Shown here: positions 34,487 to 43,619 of the stretch, piece after piece
How the letters are laid out: each line of letters starts with the position of its first letter
How positions within the stretch are numbered: the stretch's first letter is position 1
Source: Bacteroidota bacterium
Lineage (GTDB): Bacteria > Bacteroidota > Bacteroidia > Cytophagales > Cyclobacteriaceae
Length of the DNA: 64,000 nucleotides
NCBI GenBank assembly: GCA_023417785.1
Contig: JAEZEH010000094.1
Span: 1-64,000 of the forward strand
Direction: 5' to 3'
Notes under the pieces: generated by a model
What the model was told of the DNA's origin: nothing
The model's input: the letters and a program-made list of their open reading frames with translations, nothing else
Databases searched by the model: none
Position numbers and translations under genes: made by a program

Positions 34487-35857
34487 ATGAAAATATACAG
34501 CAAGTCACTTGCTATCGTTTTGCTTTTGCTGACGTTTTGCACGGCCACTGCCCAGGAGAAATGGGTGAAGCTTTTTAACGGAAAAGACCTCAACGGCTGG
34601 AAACAACTTGGGGGAAAAGCTACCTACGAGGTGAAAGACGGGCAAATTATCGGGACCACTGTTCCTGACGAGCCTAATTCGTTTTTGACCACTACTCAGG
34701 ACTACGGCGATTTTATTTTGGAACTTGAGTTCAAACTTGACGCCGAAATGAACTCCGGCATTCAATTCAGAAGCGAAAGCAAACCTGACTACCAGAACGG
34801 TAGAGTACACGGTTATCAAATGGAGATTGATCCATCGCCGCGTGCGTGGACCGGCGGAATCTATGACGAAGCTCGCAGACAGTGGTTGTATCCGGTTGAT
34901 TATAATCCGGATGCCCATTCCGCTTATAAGAAGAATGACTGGAATAAAGCCCGCATTGAGTGTATCGGGTCCGTTATGCGCACCTGGATCAACGGTATCC
35001 CCGTTGCCCATTTGGTCGACGACATGACGCCGAAGGGTTTTATCGCGTTGCAAGTGCATTCGATTGGCTCACCGCAGGAAGCTGGTCAGAAGATTCGCTG
35101 GAGGGACGTAAGAATCCAAACGACTAATCTGAAGGCGTCACCTTACGATAATGTATTTGTAGTGAACCTGATTCCGAACACGGTTTCCGAACAGGAAAAG
35201 GAGAACGGCGTAAGATTATTGTTTGATGGAAAGACAAACAATGGCTGGCGTGGGGCTCACAAAGACAAGTTCCCTGAAAAGGGCTGGGAAATAAAGGACG
35301 GTATGCTACATGTGTTGAGTTCCGGTGGAGCGGAATCGCAGAATGGCGGAGATATAGTTACGCAGGGTGAATTCGGCGCTTTCGATCTTCAGTTTGAATT
35401 CCGGTTGACGCCAGGAGCGAACAGCGGAGTAAAATATTTTGTCACGGAAACTGAGAAAAACACCGGATCGGCAATTGGGCTCGAGTATCAGATTCTTGAT
35501 GACGAAAAGCATCCCGATGCAAAGCAAGGCGTTGTCGGCAACCGAACCCTGGCATCACTTTACGACCTCATTCCATCCATTAAGGTATCCCGCGGCCTTC
35601 ATCCAATTGGCGAATGGAACAATGGCCGCATTGTGGTATACCCCGACAGTCGCGTGGAGCATTGGCTGAACGGATACAAAGTAGTGGAATATCAAAGGGG
35701 CTCTCAGATTTACAAGGCACTCGTCGCCAGAAGTAAGTACGCTCAGTGGGAAAATTTTGGCATGGCAGAAAAGGGCAGAATTTTGTTACAGGATCACGGT
35801 GATGAGGTGTTCTTCAGAAGTATCAAAATCCGCGAACTTGCTCCCGGTAAAATGTAA
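34487..35857 (+). CDS. exported two-domain DUF1080 protein (3-keto-glycoside lyase/hydrolase-like)
   Basis: A 456-residue secreted protein with a signal peptide (SLAIVLLLLTFCTATAQ) and two DUF1080 jelly-roll domains: one at about 25-205 (WVKLFNGKDLNGWKQLGG, MNSGIQFRSE) and one at about 225-455 (RLLFDGKTNNGWRG, ANSGVKYFVTE). DUF1080 proteins are annotated as 3-keto-disaccharide hydrolases, and members in Bacteroides were shown to cleave 3-keto-glycosides. The duplicated domain may allow two binding or catalytic sites. It sits between two Gfo/Idh oxidoreductase genes, the expected partners that make and use 3-keto sugars. Confidence 0.88.
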   Translation: MKIYSKSLAIVLLLLTFCTATAQEKWVKLFNGKDLNGWKQLGGKATYEVKDGQIIGTTVPDEPNSFLTTTQDYGDFILELEFKLDAEMNSGIQFRSESKPDYQNGRVHGYQMEIDPSPRAWTGGIYDEARRQWLYPVDYNPDAHSAYKKNDWNKARIECIGSVMRTWINGIPVAHLVDDMTPKGFIALQVHSIGSPQEAGQKIRWRDVRIQTTNLKASPYDNVFVVNLIPNTVSEQEKENGVRLLFDGKTNNGWRGAHKDKFPEKGWEIKDGMLHVLSSGGAESQNGGDIVTQGEFGAFDLQFEFRLTPGANSGVKYFVTETEKNTGSAIGLEYQILDDEKHPDAKQGVVGNRTLASLYDLIPSIKVSRGLHPIGEWNNGRIVVYPDSRVEHWLNGYKVVEYQRGSQIYKALVARSKYAQWENFGMAEKGRILLQDHGDEVFFRSIKIRELAPGKM

Positions 35858-35881
35858 ACTCCAACGCAAACACCTTTATTC

Positions 35882-37252
35882 ATGAACATAAATAAAAATC
35901 AATCGCGCCGCGACTTCCTGAAAAAAGCTGCTCTGGCTTCCGCCGGAACATATCTTGGCTCCCTGGCATTCAGCGCAAGGAGTTACGGTCGGATCATAGG
36001 TTCAAACGATCGGATTAACGTTGGGGTTATCGGGTTTTCGGATCGCTTTCGTCATTCCTTATTTCCGGCTTTTATGACTAGCTATAAAGAATTGAACTTT
36101 GACATTGTATCGGTATCCGATATCTGGAAACTTCGGCGGGAAGAAGGTCAGGCTTTTTTGTCTGAGAAAGTTGCGCATAATGTAAAAGGATATCGCAACA
36201 ATGATGAACTGTATAATGCCAGGGAAGTCGACGCGGTGATCATCAGTACCGCGGATTTTCAACATGCGCTTCATGCTATCGAGGCGGTCAGGGCGGGATG
36301 CGATGCCTATGTGGAAAAGCCATTCGCCGAAACCATGAAGGACAACCGCGATGCATTGAAAACGATTAAGGACTCTAAAAAGATAATTCAGATCGGGTCT
36401 CAGAGGAGGAGCGGAGCGAACTATCATGCCGCAGCCGATTTTATTAAAAGTGGGAAATTTGGTGATATTACTTCGGTAGAGCTTACCTGGCACGTTAACC
36501 AGCCCGGCCGTTGGCGCCGTCCTGATCTGGTTGCCAAAATGGTGGAGAAAGATACCGACTGGAAGCGTTTCCTTATGAATCGTCCGTTTGAAAAATTCGA
36601 CGCGCGGAAACACCTCGAGTACCGTTTATTCTGGCCGTACAGTTCCGGGATGCCAGGCCAGTGGATGAGTCACCAGATTGATACCGTACATTGGTTTACA
36701 GGACTAAAACATCCGCGAAGCGTGGTTGCCAATGGTGGAGTTTACAAATGGAAGGACGGCCGCGTGAATTGGGATACGATGACCGCTGTGTTTGACTACG
36801 GTCCTCAAACAGATCCAACTTCGGGGTTCCAGGTCATTTTTTCGTCGCGGATGCATAACGGTGACGAAAATCCAAAGGAAATTTATTATTCAAACGGGGG
36901 CGAATTGAACCTCAATACAAATAAGGTTTCACCAACTGGCGGGCTACGTGAACGCCACGCCATGGCAATGAACATGCAACCCAACCTGTTGCCTGAATTG
37001 GATCTTGCGGATCAATCTGTGAGAACCGAAGCAGCTGCTAATACGGGTGGCGATATTACAACGATCTCGCACATGCGCAACTGGCTGGAATGCGTAAGAG
37101 ACCGGAAACAAACCAACGGGCCGGTTGAAGCCGGGTATGAACACTCCATTGCTACTATTATGACTAACGCCGCCGTACGATCCGGAGCCAAAGCTACTTT
37201 CGATTCCAGGACGCAGGAAGTTATGGTGGACGGAAAGGTTTTTCAGTATTAA
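35882..37252 (+). CDS. Tat-exported Gfo/Idh/MocA oxidoreductase
   Basis: A 456-residue oxidoreductase with a twin-arginine signal: SRRDFLKKAALASAGTYLG (Arg9-Arg10) followed by a hydrophobic stretch. The Rossmann motif is VGVIGFSDRFRHS, and VEKPFAETM marks the active-site Lys. The C-terminal domain has MSHQIDTVHWFTG. Tat export means it folds with bound cofactor in the cytoplasm and works in the periplasm, as in the 3-keto glycoside systems. It lies 24 bp after the DUF1080 gene and 23 bp before the PmoA-like gene, so the three form one transcript. Confidence 0.92.
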   Translation: MNINKNQSRRDFLKKAALASAGTYLGSLAFSARSYGRIIGSNDRINVGVIGFSDRFRHSLFPAFMTSYKELNFDIVSVSDIWKLRREEGQAFLSEKVAHNVKGYRNNDELYNAREVDAVIISTADFQHALHAIEAVRAGCDAYVEKPFAETMKDNRDALKTIKDSKKIIQIGSQRRSGANYHAAADFIKSGKFGDITSVELTWHVNQPGRWRRPDLVAKMVEKDTDWKRFLMNRPFEKFDARKHLEYRLFWPYSSGMPGQWMSHQIDTVHWFTGLKHPRSVVANGGVYKWKDGRVNWDTMTAVFDYGPQTDPTSGFQVIFSSRMHNGDENPKEIYYSNGGELNLNTNKVSPTGGLRERHAMAMNMQPNLLPELDLADQSVRTEAAANTGGDITTISHMRNWLECVRDRKQTNGPVEAGYEHSIATIMTNAAVRSGAKATFDSRTQEVMVDGKVFQY

Positions 37253-37275
37253 TAACCAACAAATTATCACAAACG

Positions 37276-38316
37276 GTGGTACAGGTCCGAGTCGTTCTCA
37301 CGCTGTGTATATTGCTTGCCTCCGTTGGGGCAATGGCGCAGTCAGGATTTTCTTTTTTGGAAAAAAAGGCAGAGAAGAAGATTGTGTTGCAATACGATGG
37401 TAAGTTGATTACCGCATATTGTTACTTCGATTCAACGGAAAAACCGGTACTATATCCCGTTAAAACCCTTTCGGGTATTACGGTAACAAGAGGGTTTCCA
37501 ATTGCACCGCGCCGCGGTGAGCGAACAGACCATCCCCATCACGTGGGCCTGTGGTTCAACTATGAAAAAGTAAATGGTCTGGATTTCTGGAATAACAGCT
37601 CTGCTATACCTGACAATCGTAAGCCCGATTATGGATCCATCGTACATCAAAAGGTACTGTCAGCTTCGGCAAAAAAGGACGTAGCAACCTTAACAGTGCT
37701 TAGTCACTGGGTGGATCACAAAGAAAATATTTTGTTGCATGAAACGACCACATTTTCCTTCAGGAAGCGAGGGATGGATTTTCTTATCGACAGAAAGTGT
37801 ACGCTGGAGGCAATAAGTTCTGAGGTTGTTTTCACTGACGTCAAAGACGGTCTCATCGGCATTCGGGTTGCGCGATCGTTGGAAATGCCGTCACCACAGA
37901 CAGATCGGTTCATCGACAGCCAGGGAAGAGAGACCGAAGAACCGGCGTTGAACAACGAGGGTGTGACCGGCATGTACCTAAACCGCGAAGGCATCAAAGG
38001 AGACGAGGTCTGGTCGTCATCATCGGCGTGGACGCAACTGTATGGCTACGTCCGGGATGAGCCGTTGTCAATTGTAATCATTGATCATCCTGAAAACCCG
38101 GGTTATCCAACGTACTGGCACGCTCGCGGATACGGTTTGTTCGCCGCAAATCCGCTTGGGAGAAAAGTTTTCTCCGAGGGGAAAGAGGAACTGAATCTGA
38201 CCCTCAGCAAAGGCCAGAAGCAGAGCTTTCAATACCGGGTTGTGATTCATGACGGCGAGCCGTTAACAGGCGAAGAAATAGACAATATCATGTCTGACTT
38301 CCATAAGAGCGAGTAA
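37276..38316 (+). CDS. exported PmoA-like (DUF6807) protein
   Basis: A 346-residue protein with a signal peptide (VVLTLCILLASVGAMAQ) and the DUF6807 domain, often named methane oxygenase PmoA in databases although unrelated to methane monooxygenase activity. The diagnostic stretch is FPIAPRRGERTDHPHHVGLWF followed by VNGLDFW; the His-rich DHPHH looks like a metal- or substrate-binding site. Genes of this family travel with Gfo/Idh and DUF1080 genes. It uses a GTG start at 37276. Function unknown. Confidence 0.85.
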   Translation: MVQVRVVLTLCILLASVGAMAQSGFSFLEKKAEKKIVLQYDGKLITAYCYFDSTEKPVLYPVKTLSGITVTRGFPIAPRRGERTDHPHHVGLWFNYEKVNGLDFWNNSSAIPDNRKPDYGSIVHQKVLSASAKKDVATLTVLSHWVDHKENILLHETTTFSFRKRGMDFLIDRKCTLEAISSEVVFTDVKDGLIGIRVARSLEMPSPQTDRFIDSQGRETEEPALNNEGVTGMYLNREGIKGDEVWSSSSAWTQLYGYVRDEPLSIVIIDHPENPGYPTYWHARGYGLFAANPLGRKVFSEGKEELNLTLSKGQKQSFQYRVVIHDGEPLTGEEIDNIMSDFHKSE

Positions 38317-38318
38317 GC

Positions 38319-39335
38319 CTACATTCTTGAAGTGGACTTTCTTACAATTAGTTTGCTTTTCACGATGCGTTCTTCCCCCATCAGTTCCGGATGATGGATA
38401 TGGTTGATAAGTAATTCGGCGGCCGCACTACCCATTTGATGAGCAGGTTGATCAATAGTGCTCAGCGATGGTTCGATAAATCTCCCCACCTTTTCATTGT
38501 TGAAGCCCAGTACCGCAATGTCTTCAGGAACACGCAGGCCGGCGTGTCGGATTATGTGCATCATTTCAATTGCAGCAAAGTCATTTATCGCAAAGATTGC
38601 GTCGGGCCGCTGGGGCAGATTGATGAGGTACCTGGTATATTCTTCAACCTTCGGGCTTTGAAATTGTGTATGCAGGATGTAGTAGTCGTTTACAGGGAGA
38701 TGATGCTTCTGCAACGTATCCACATATGCCAGCAAGCGGTTTCGGGTGTTATATATGTGCTGGGGGCCGGCAACGAAGGCGATACGTTTGCATTCCTGAT
38801 CGATAAGATGACGGGTCCCTTCGCACGTCACCTCATAGTTATCTGTCACCACCCGCGATGCCTGGACATCATCGCAGACCCGGTCGAAGAACACGAGAGG
38901 AAAGCCTTTCTCTGTGAGTGATCTGAAATGGTCTGAGCTATCGGTCTCCATAGAGATGGAGACAATTATGCCGTCGACCCGGTTTGCCATAAGTGATCGG
39001 ATGTTCTTCTTTTCAATTATATGCGATTCATTGGATTGGCAGATCATTACATTGATACCTGCCAGATCCGCGCGGGTCTGAATGCCCCCCAATGCCTGGG
39101 CAAAAAAACTGTTAATAGTTGCCGGCACGATCACCCCTATGGTATTTGTCCTTTGCTGCTTCAGGTTTATAGCCAGAACATTCGGGGCATATTGTAATGA
39201 CGCAGCAAGCTCCAGAATTCGCTTCTTGGTTTCGGGATGCACATCCGACTTTCCTCCGATTGCGCGGGAGACCGTCGACTTGGAAATACCGAGGCGTTTT
39301 GCGATGTCTTTTATCGTGACTGATTTATTCAGCAT
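38319..39335 (-). CDS. LacI-family transcriptional regulator
   Basis: A 338-residue repressor or activator. The N-terminal helix-turn-helix with hinge helix is TIKDIAKRLGISKSTVSRAI (7-26), and the C-terminal periplasmic-binding-like effector domain spans about 60-338 (TIGVIVPATINSFFAQ, ...FGFNNEKVGRFIEP). It lies convergent to the 3-keto sugar operon (two bases apart) and divergent from the sigma factor and hexuronate operon, so it most plausibly controls the latter, with a sugar acid or its intermediate as effector. See the palindrome at 39371-39386. Confidence 0.95.
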   Translation of the reverse strand: MLNKSVTIKDIAKRLGISKSTVSRAIGGKSDVHPETKKRILELAASLQYAPNVLAINLKQQRTNTIGVIVPATINSFFAQALGGIQTRADLAGINVMICQSNESHIIEKKNIRSLMANRVDGIIVSISMETDSSDHFRSLTEKGFPLVFFDRVCDDVQASRVVTDNYEVTCEGTRHLIDQECKRIAFVAGPQHIYNTRNRLLAYVDTLQKHHLPVNDYYILHTQFQSPKVEEYTRYLINLPQRPDAIFAINDFAAIEMMHIIRHAGLRVPEDIAVLGFNNEKVGRFIEPSLSTIDQPAHQMGSAAAELLINHIHHPELMGEERIVKSKLIVRKSTSRM

Positions 39336-39370
39336 ACAATATTCGTTTTGCCTGATGCTATTCTGTCTTC

Positions 39371-39386
39371 CCGGGAACGGTCCCGG
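39371..39386. promoter_or_regulatory. palindrome in the LacI-sigma intergenic region
   Basis: CCGGGA (39371-39376) and TCCCGG (39381-39386) form an inverted repeat around 4 bases, 36 bp upstream of the LacI-type gene start and about 85 bp before the sigma factor start. LacI-family proteins bind such inverted repeats, so it is a candidate operator; the sequence itself could equally be chance. Confidence 0.35.
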
Positions 39387-39469
39387 TAAAAAATCTCAGA
39401 AAAATCCACCTGTGTCAGTGGAGAACTAACGGAAAAGTGCAAAATTAAGTCATTCAATCGGTTTAAGAT

Positions 39470-40093
39470 ATGAAAAGATTTCCGAATCTCGCAGACGAAG
39501 GGTATAGTGTTGAGAAGAATATCACGATATTCCCGGGAATTCTCAAAGATCATACCGTTGATGAGTTGATGGCCCGGGTACTTGGTTCAGATGATTATTA
39601 TGCGTTTGAGCTATTGTTTCATAAAATGTACACCCCTCTCTGCAACTTTTGCGAAAGGTTCGTAGTGGTTCGCGAAGTGGCCGAAGAGTTGGTAAGCGAT
39701 GTCTTCTATACAATCTGGAAGAATAGAGGTCGGCTACAGGTAATTGCGCCCAAATCTTATTTATACACAGCGGTTCGAAACCGCGGTTTCGATTATCTTC
39801 GCGGGGTTAACCGGACGTCATGGTGCGAGCTTGAAGAGGCTGCCCATGTTCCATCTGAGAGTCATACGCTTCAAGATGCACTTGAGCACGCTGAACTCGA
39901 AATGCATCTAAGTCAGGGTATCTGTATGCTACCGAAGCAATGCAAGATTATTTTCGAGCTTAGCCGGGAAGAAGGTTTGAAGTACCGCGAAATCGCGGAT
40001 GAACTTTCTATCAGTGTAAAAACTGTTGAAGCGCAAATGGGCAGGGCTCTTAAACGACTGCGGAAGATTCGTCAATCAATAAACGATCAGTAA
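39470..40093 (+). CDS. ECF-type RNA polymerase sigma factor
   Basis: A 207-residue sigma-70 family protein of the extracytoplasmic function class, Bacteroidota branch. Region 2 lies at about 40-105 (FELLFHKMYTPLCNFCERF, AEELVSDVFYTIWKNR) and region 4 at about 140-205 (QGICMLPKQCKIIFELSREE then GLKYREIADELSISVKTVEAQM). It ends 19 bp before the SDR gene, making it the first gene of the hexuronate operon. In this phylum such factors usually sit beside a FecR-type anti-sigma and SusC/SusD genes; neither is here. The start may be internal at a later Met. Confidence 0.9.
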   Translation: MKRFPNLADEGYSVEKNITIFPGILKDHTVDELMARVLGSDDYYAFELLFHKMYTPLCNFCERFVVVREVAEELVSDVFYTIWKNRGRLQVIAPKSYLYTAVRNRGFDYLRGVNRTSWCELEEAAHVPSESHTLQDALEHAELEMHLSQGICMLPKQCKIIFELSREEGLKYREIADELSISVKTVEAQMGRALKRLRKIRQSINDQ

Positions 40094-40112
40094 TCACATC
40101 TATAAAACAATT

Positions 40113-40934
40113 ATGAACATCAGTGAGATTTTCAATGTGTCGGGAAAAACGGCAATCATTACGGGAGGTACCGGAGTTCTCGGTAGTGAAATGACAAGAG
40201 GGCTGGCACAGGCCGGTGCGAATACCGTAATTGTCGGCAGGAATCAGGCGAATGGCGAGAAACTCCAAAACGAACTCATTGCTGCGGGTGGAAAGGCGCT
40301 GTTTGTTCAGGCAGACGTTTTGAACCGGGAACAACTTGAGAAGGCAAAACAGATTGTTCTCGAAAAATTCGGATCTATTGACATTCTCATCAATGCCGCC
40401 GGCGGAAACATGGCGGGCGCGGTCGTCACACCACAACAAACGTTTTTTGATATCGACATGGACCAGTTCGCGAAAGTCGTTGATCTCAATCTCACCGGTA
40501 CAGTATTACCAACGCTGGTATTTTGTGACTCAATGACGCAACGAGGCAGTGGTGTGATAATCAACATCGCCAGTATGGCATCATACCGGCCGATCACCCG
40601 GGTAGTGGGTTACGGCGCAGCGAAATCGGCCGTAAAGAATTTCACCGAGTGGCTCGCTGTTGAGATGGCCAGCAAATTTGGTGAAGGACTTCGTGTAAAC
40701 GGCATTGCCCCGGGCTTCTTTATCACCGAGCAGAATCGCACATTGCTTACCAATGCTGATGGCTCATACACAGAACGTGGCGGAAATGTTATTCGTAATA
40801 CGCCATTTAAGAGATTTGGACAACCAGATGAATTGGTGGGAACACTGCTCTGGCTTTGTTCGGATGCATCCCGGTTTGTTACCGGTGTAACAATCCCGGT
40901 TGATGGTGGTTTCAACATCTTCGCTGGTGTGTAA
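40113..40934 (+). CDS. uxuB: SDR-type D-mannonate oxidoreductase (fructuronate reductase)
   Basis: A 273-residue short-chain dehydrogenase. The nucleotide motif is TGGTGVLG (17-24), NAAGG is at 94-98, and the catalytic residues are Ser154, Tyr167 and Lys171 (YGAAK). The C-terminal part FFITEQNRTLLTN is typical of the SDR form of UxuB known from Bacillus (YjmF), which replaces the long-chain mannitol dehydrogenase-type UxuB of enterics. Its job would be D-fructuronate + NADH to D-mannonate. Context, between a sigma gene and uxuA, supports this strongly. Confidence 0.88.
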   Translation: MNISEIFNVSGKTAIITGGTGVLGSEMTRGLAQAGANTVIVGRNQANGEKLQNELIAAGGKALFVQADVLNREQLEKAKQIVLEKFGSIDILINAAGGNMAGAVVTPQQTFFDIDMDQFAKVVDLNLTGTVLPTLVFCDSMTQRGSGVIINIASMASYRPITRVVGYGAAKSAVKNFTEWLAVEMASKFGEGLRVNGIAPGFFITEQNRTLLTNADGSYTERGGNVIRNTPFKRFGQPDELVGTLLWLCSDASRFVTGVTIPVDGGFNIFAGV

Positions 40935-41034
40935 ACCGAATAAACGGATAAGGAAATTTTTTATTCGTGCTTGAATAGGTTTTAAATGGCTAACGGAATT
41001 TACTTTGAATAACTCTCGCGTCACCCATCGTTTT

Positions 41035-42210
41035 ATGGAGCAAACCTGGAGATGGTTTGGTCCCGGAGATCCGGTAAGCCTGCAGGACATAAGGCAGGCA
41101 GGGGCCACCGGAGTAGTAACCGCCTTGCATCACATCCGGAACGGTGAAATCTGGCCGGTCGACGAAATCATGGAACGGAAAACTATGATCGAAAATGCTG
41201 GCCTTTCCTGGTCTGTGGTGGAAAGCATTCCGGTTCACGAAGACATCAAGCGGAATAAGAAAGGGTTCGAACGATACGTCGAAAATTATCAGACCACTAT
41301 CCGCAATCTCGCCAGCTGTGACATCCGGACCGTCTGTTACAATTTTATGCCTGTACTTGACTGGACACGAACCGATCTTGCCTATGAGCTTGAAGACGGT
41401 TCGCACGCACTTCGTTTTGAAGCAGGCGCTTTTTCAGCATTCGATCTTTTTGTTCTTAAGAGACCTGGCGCCGGGAACGATTATAAACCCGATGAAGTAC
41501 AACGGGCAAAAGCTTTTATAAACAACGTCTCTGACGAGGCTCTTGCATTGCTACAGAAAAACATTATCGCCGGATTGCCCGGTGCGGAAGAAGGATATAC
41601 ACTGAAGGAATTTCAGGAGGCATTGGATGAATACAAGTCAATTGATGATGCGACGTTACGGAAGCATCTCTATGCCTTCATTCAGGCGATCGGGCCCGTC
41701 GCCGAAGAGGTTGGCGTACGACTCGCTATCCACCCGGACGATCCGCCGTTCCCAATTCTGGGATTGCCTCGCGTGGTAAGTACCGAAGAGGATGCGCGGA
41801 ACCTTCTCAAGGCCTATGATTCTCCGTTTAATGGAATTTGTTTCTGCACAGGCTCTTTCGGTGTCCGTTCCGACAATGATCTGCCCGGAATGGTGGAACG
41901 TCTCGGAGAGCGCATCAACTTCGTGCATCTTCGAAGTACTACCCGGGACGACCAGGGTAATTTCTTTGAAGCTGATCACCTCACCGGCGATGTCGATATG
42001 TATGGGGTCATGCGCGAGTTGGTGAAATGGCAGCACCGCCGCATTAATCGTATTCCCTTCCGGCCCGACCATGGTCATCAAATGCTTGATGATCTGAAGA
42101 AAAAAACCAATCCAGGCTATTCTGCCATTGGACGACTTCGCGGGCTGGCCGAGCTACGCGGCCTCGAACTTGGAATTCAACGCTTTCTAAACGAAAAACA
42201 GACGTTATGA
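41035..42210 (+). CDS. uxuA: mannonate dehydratase
   Basis: A 391-residue UxuA that dehydrates D-mannonate to 2-keto-3-deoxy-D-gluconate. It has the TIM-barrel marks MEQTWRWFGPGDPVSL at the start, AIHPDDPPFPILGLPR with a metal-binding His-Asp, GICFCTGSFG, FVHLRSTTRD and FRPDHGHQM, all family signatures. I start at the ATG at 41035; a TTG ten codons earlier also keeps the frame. Its stop overlaps the ATG of uxaC by four bases (ATGA). Confidence 0.95.
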   Translation: MEQTWRWFGPGDPVSLQDIRQAGATGVVTALHHIRNGEIWPVDEIMERKTMIENAGLSWSVVESIPVHEDIKRNKKGFERYVENYQTTIRNLASCDIRTVCYNFMPVLDWTRTDLAYELEDGSHALRFEAGAFSAFDLFVLKRPGAGNDYKPDEVQRAKAFINNVSDEALALLQKNIIAGLPGAEEGYTLKEFQEALDEYKSIDDATLRKHLYAFIQAIGPVAEEVGVRLAIHPDDPPFPILGLPRVVSTEEDARNLLKAYDSPFNGICFCTGSFGVRSDNDLPGMVERLGERINFVHLRSTTRDDQGNFFEADHLTGDVDMYGVMRELVKWQHRRINRIPFRPDHGHQMLDDLKKKTNPGYSAIGRLRGLAELRGLELGIQRFLNEKQTL

Positions 42211-43619
42211 TCAAAACATCAAAGGCATTTCTCGACCAGCGTTTTCTTCTTGAAAACGAATATGGGCAAATCCTGTACGAACAGTTTGCCACTCCCATGC
42301 CCATCGTTGATTATCATAATCATCTTTCTCCCAAAGACATCGCAACAAATCGCCGGTTTGAAAATATTTCGGAAATCTGGCTCGAGGGCGACCACTACAA
42401 GTGGCGGGCTATGCGAATTAACGGGGTACCCGAAAAGTACATTACCGGTGATGCGAGCCCGGAAGAAAAATTCGCCCGTTGGGCCGAGACAGTACCCTAC
42501 ACGTTGCGTAACCCGCTTTATCACTGGACTCACCTTGAGTTGAAGAATTATTTTGGTGTTGACCAGCTTCTGCAAAAGTCCTCGGCATCCGAGATATATC
42601 AGCAATGTTCATCAATGCTCCGGCAGGAAGACTTTCATACAAGAAGTCTGCTTAAGAAAATGCGGGTTGAGGTTGTGTGTACAACTGATGACCCCATCGA
42701 CTCGCTTGAACACCATATCGCTTTCGCCACCGAGGGCCATGAATTGAAAATGTATCCTACGTTCCGGCCCGACAAAGCTTTTGCTGTTGAAGGCGGTGAG
42801 CGGTACATAGAATACCTGGACAAGCTGGGCGAAAGTGCCTCGGTGAACATCAAAACCTTTGACGATTTATTGGAAGCTCTCCAGCATCGCGTAGATTTTT
42901 TTGATTCGCATGGCTGCCGCGCCGCTGATCATGGTCTGGAGCATCTTTATCATCATCCACAGTCGTTGCAATTGGCCGAGGGGATATTTCGCAAAGTTAA
43001 GGAGGGAGGTAGCCTGACAAGGGAAGAAGTCCATGCATTCAAAGCCGCAGTTCTTGTTTATCTGGGGCGGATGTACCATGGTAAAGGCTGGGTTCAACAA
43101 TTCCATCTCGGCGCACTTCGCAACAATAACTCACGCCTTCTCGAAAAGCTCGGCCCCGATACCGGGTTTGATTCGATTGGGGATTATTCACAGGCACAGA
43201 TGATGTCCGGCTTCTTTGACGCGCTTGACCGCACAGATCAATTACCGAAGACAATCCTTTATAATAATAATCCTTCAGACAACGAGGTTTTCGCTACGAT
43301 GCTTGGTAACTTTTGCGACGGGACGATCCCGGGCAAGATGCAATTCGGCAGCGGCTGGTGGTTTCTCGATCAGAAGGATGGAATGGAGCGGCAGATCAAC
43401 GCACTGTCAAATATGGGGCTGCTTTCCCGATTTGTTGGGATGGTGACAGACTCGCGAAGTTTTCTTTCCTTTCCGCGTCACGAATACTTCCGCAGAGTGT
43501 TGTGCAACCTCTGGGGCAACGACATCGAGCGGGGTAACGTCCCCAATGATATCAGTCTGATTGGTGAAATGGTAGAAAAAATATGTTACTATAACGCGAA
43601 GCGATATTTTAATTTCTGA
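42207..43619 (+). CDS. uxaC: glucuronate (uronate) isomerase
   Basis: A 470-residue amidohydrolase-related isomerase converting D-glucuronate to D-fructuronate (and galacturonate to tagaturonate). The metal-binding HNH region is IVDYHNHLSPKDIA near residue 32, and TYRPDKA-like MYPTFRPDKAF, AFKAAVLVYLGRMYHGKGWVQQFHLGALR and GNFCDG match the family. The last base of its stop is the first base of the kdgK ATG (TGATG), so translation is coupled. Confidence 0.96.
   Translation: MIKTSKAFLDQRFLLENEYGQILYEQFATPMPIVDYHNHLSPKDIATNRRFENISEIWLEGDHYKWRAMRINGVPEKYITGDASPEEKFARWAETVPYTLRNPLYHWTHLELKNYFGVDQLLQKSSASEIYQQCSSMLRQEDFHTRSLLKKMRVEVVCTTDDPIDSLEHHIAFATEGHELKMYPTFRPDKAFAVEGGERYIEYLDKLGESASVNIKTFDDLLEALQHRVDFFDSHGCRAADHGLEHLYHHPQSLQLAEGIFRKVKEGGSLTREEVHAFKAAVLVYLGRMYHGKGWVQQFHLGALRNNNSRLLEKLGPDTGFDSIGDYSQAQMMSGFFDALDRTDQLPKTILYNNNPSDNEVFATMLGNFCDGTIPGKMQFGSGWWFLDQKDGMERQINALSNMGLLSRFVGMVTDSRSFLSFPRHEYFRRVLCNLWGNDIERGNVPNDISLIGEMVEKICYYNAKRYFNF

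Noticed and set aside
39447..39462. Second LacI-type operator (TCAATCGGTTTAAG-like)
   Set aside because: Only a loose, imperfect match to AACCGGTT-type operators; similar strings occur by chance inside coding regions, such as near 33394.
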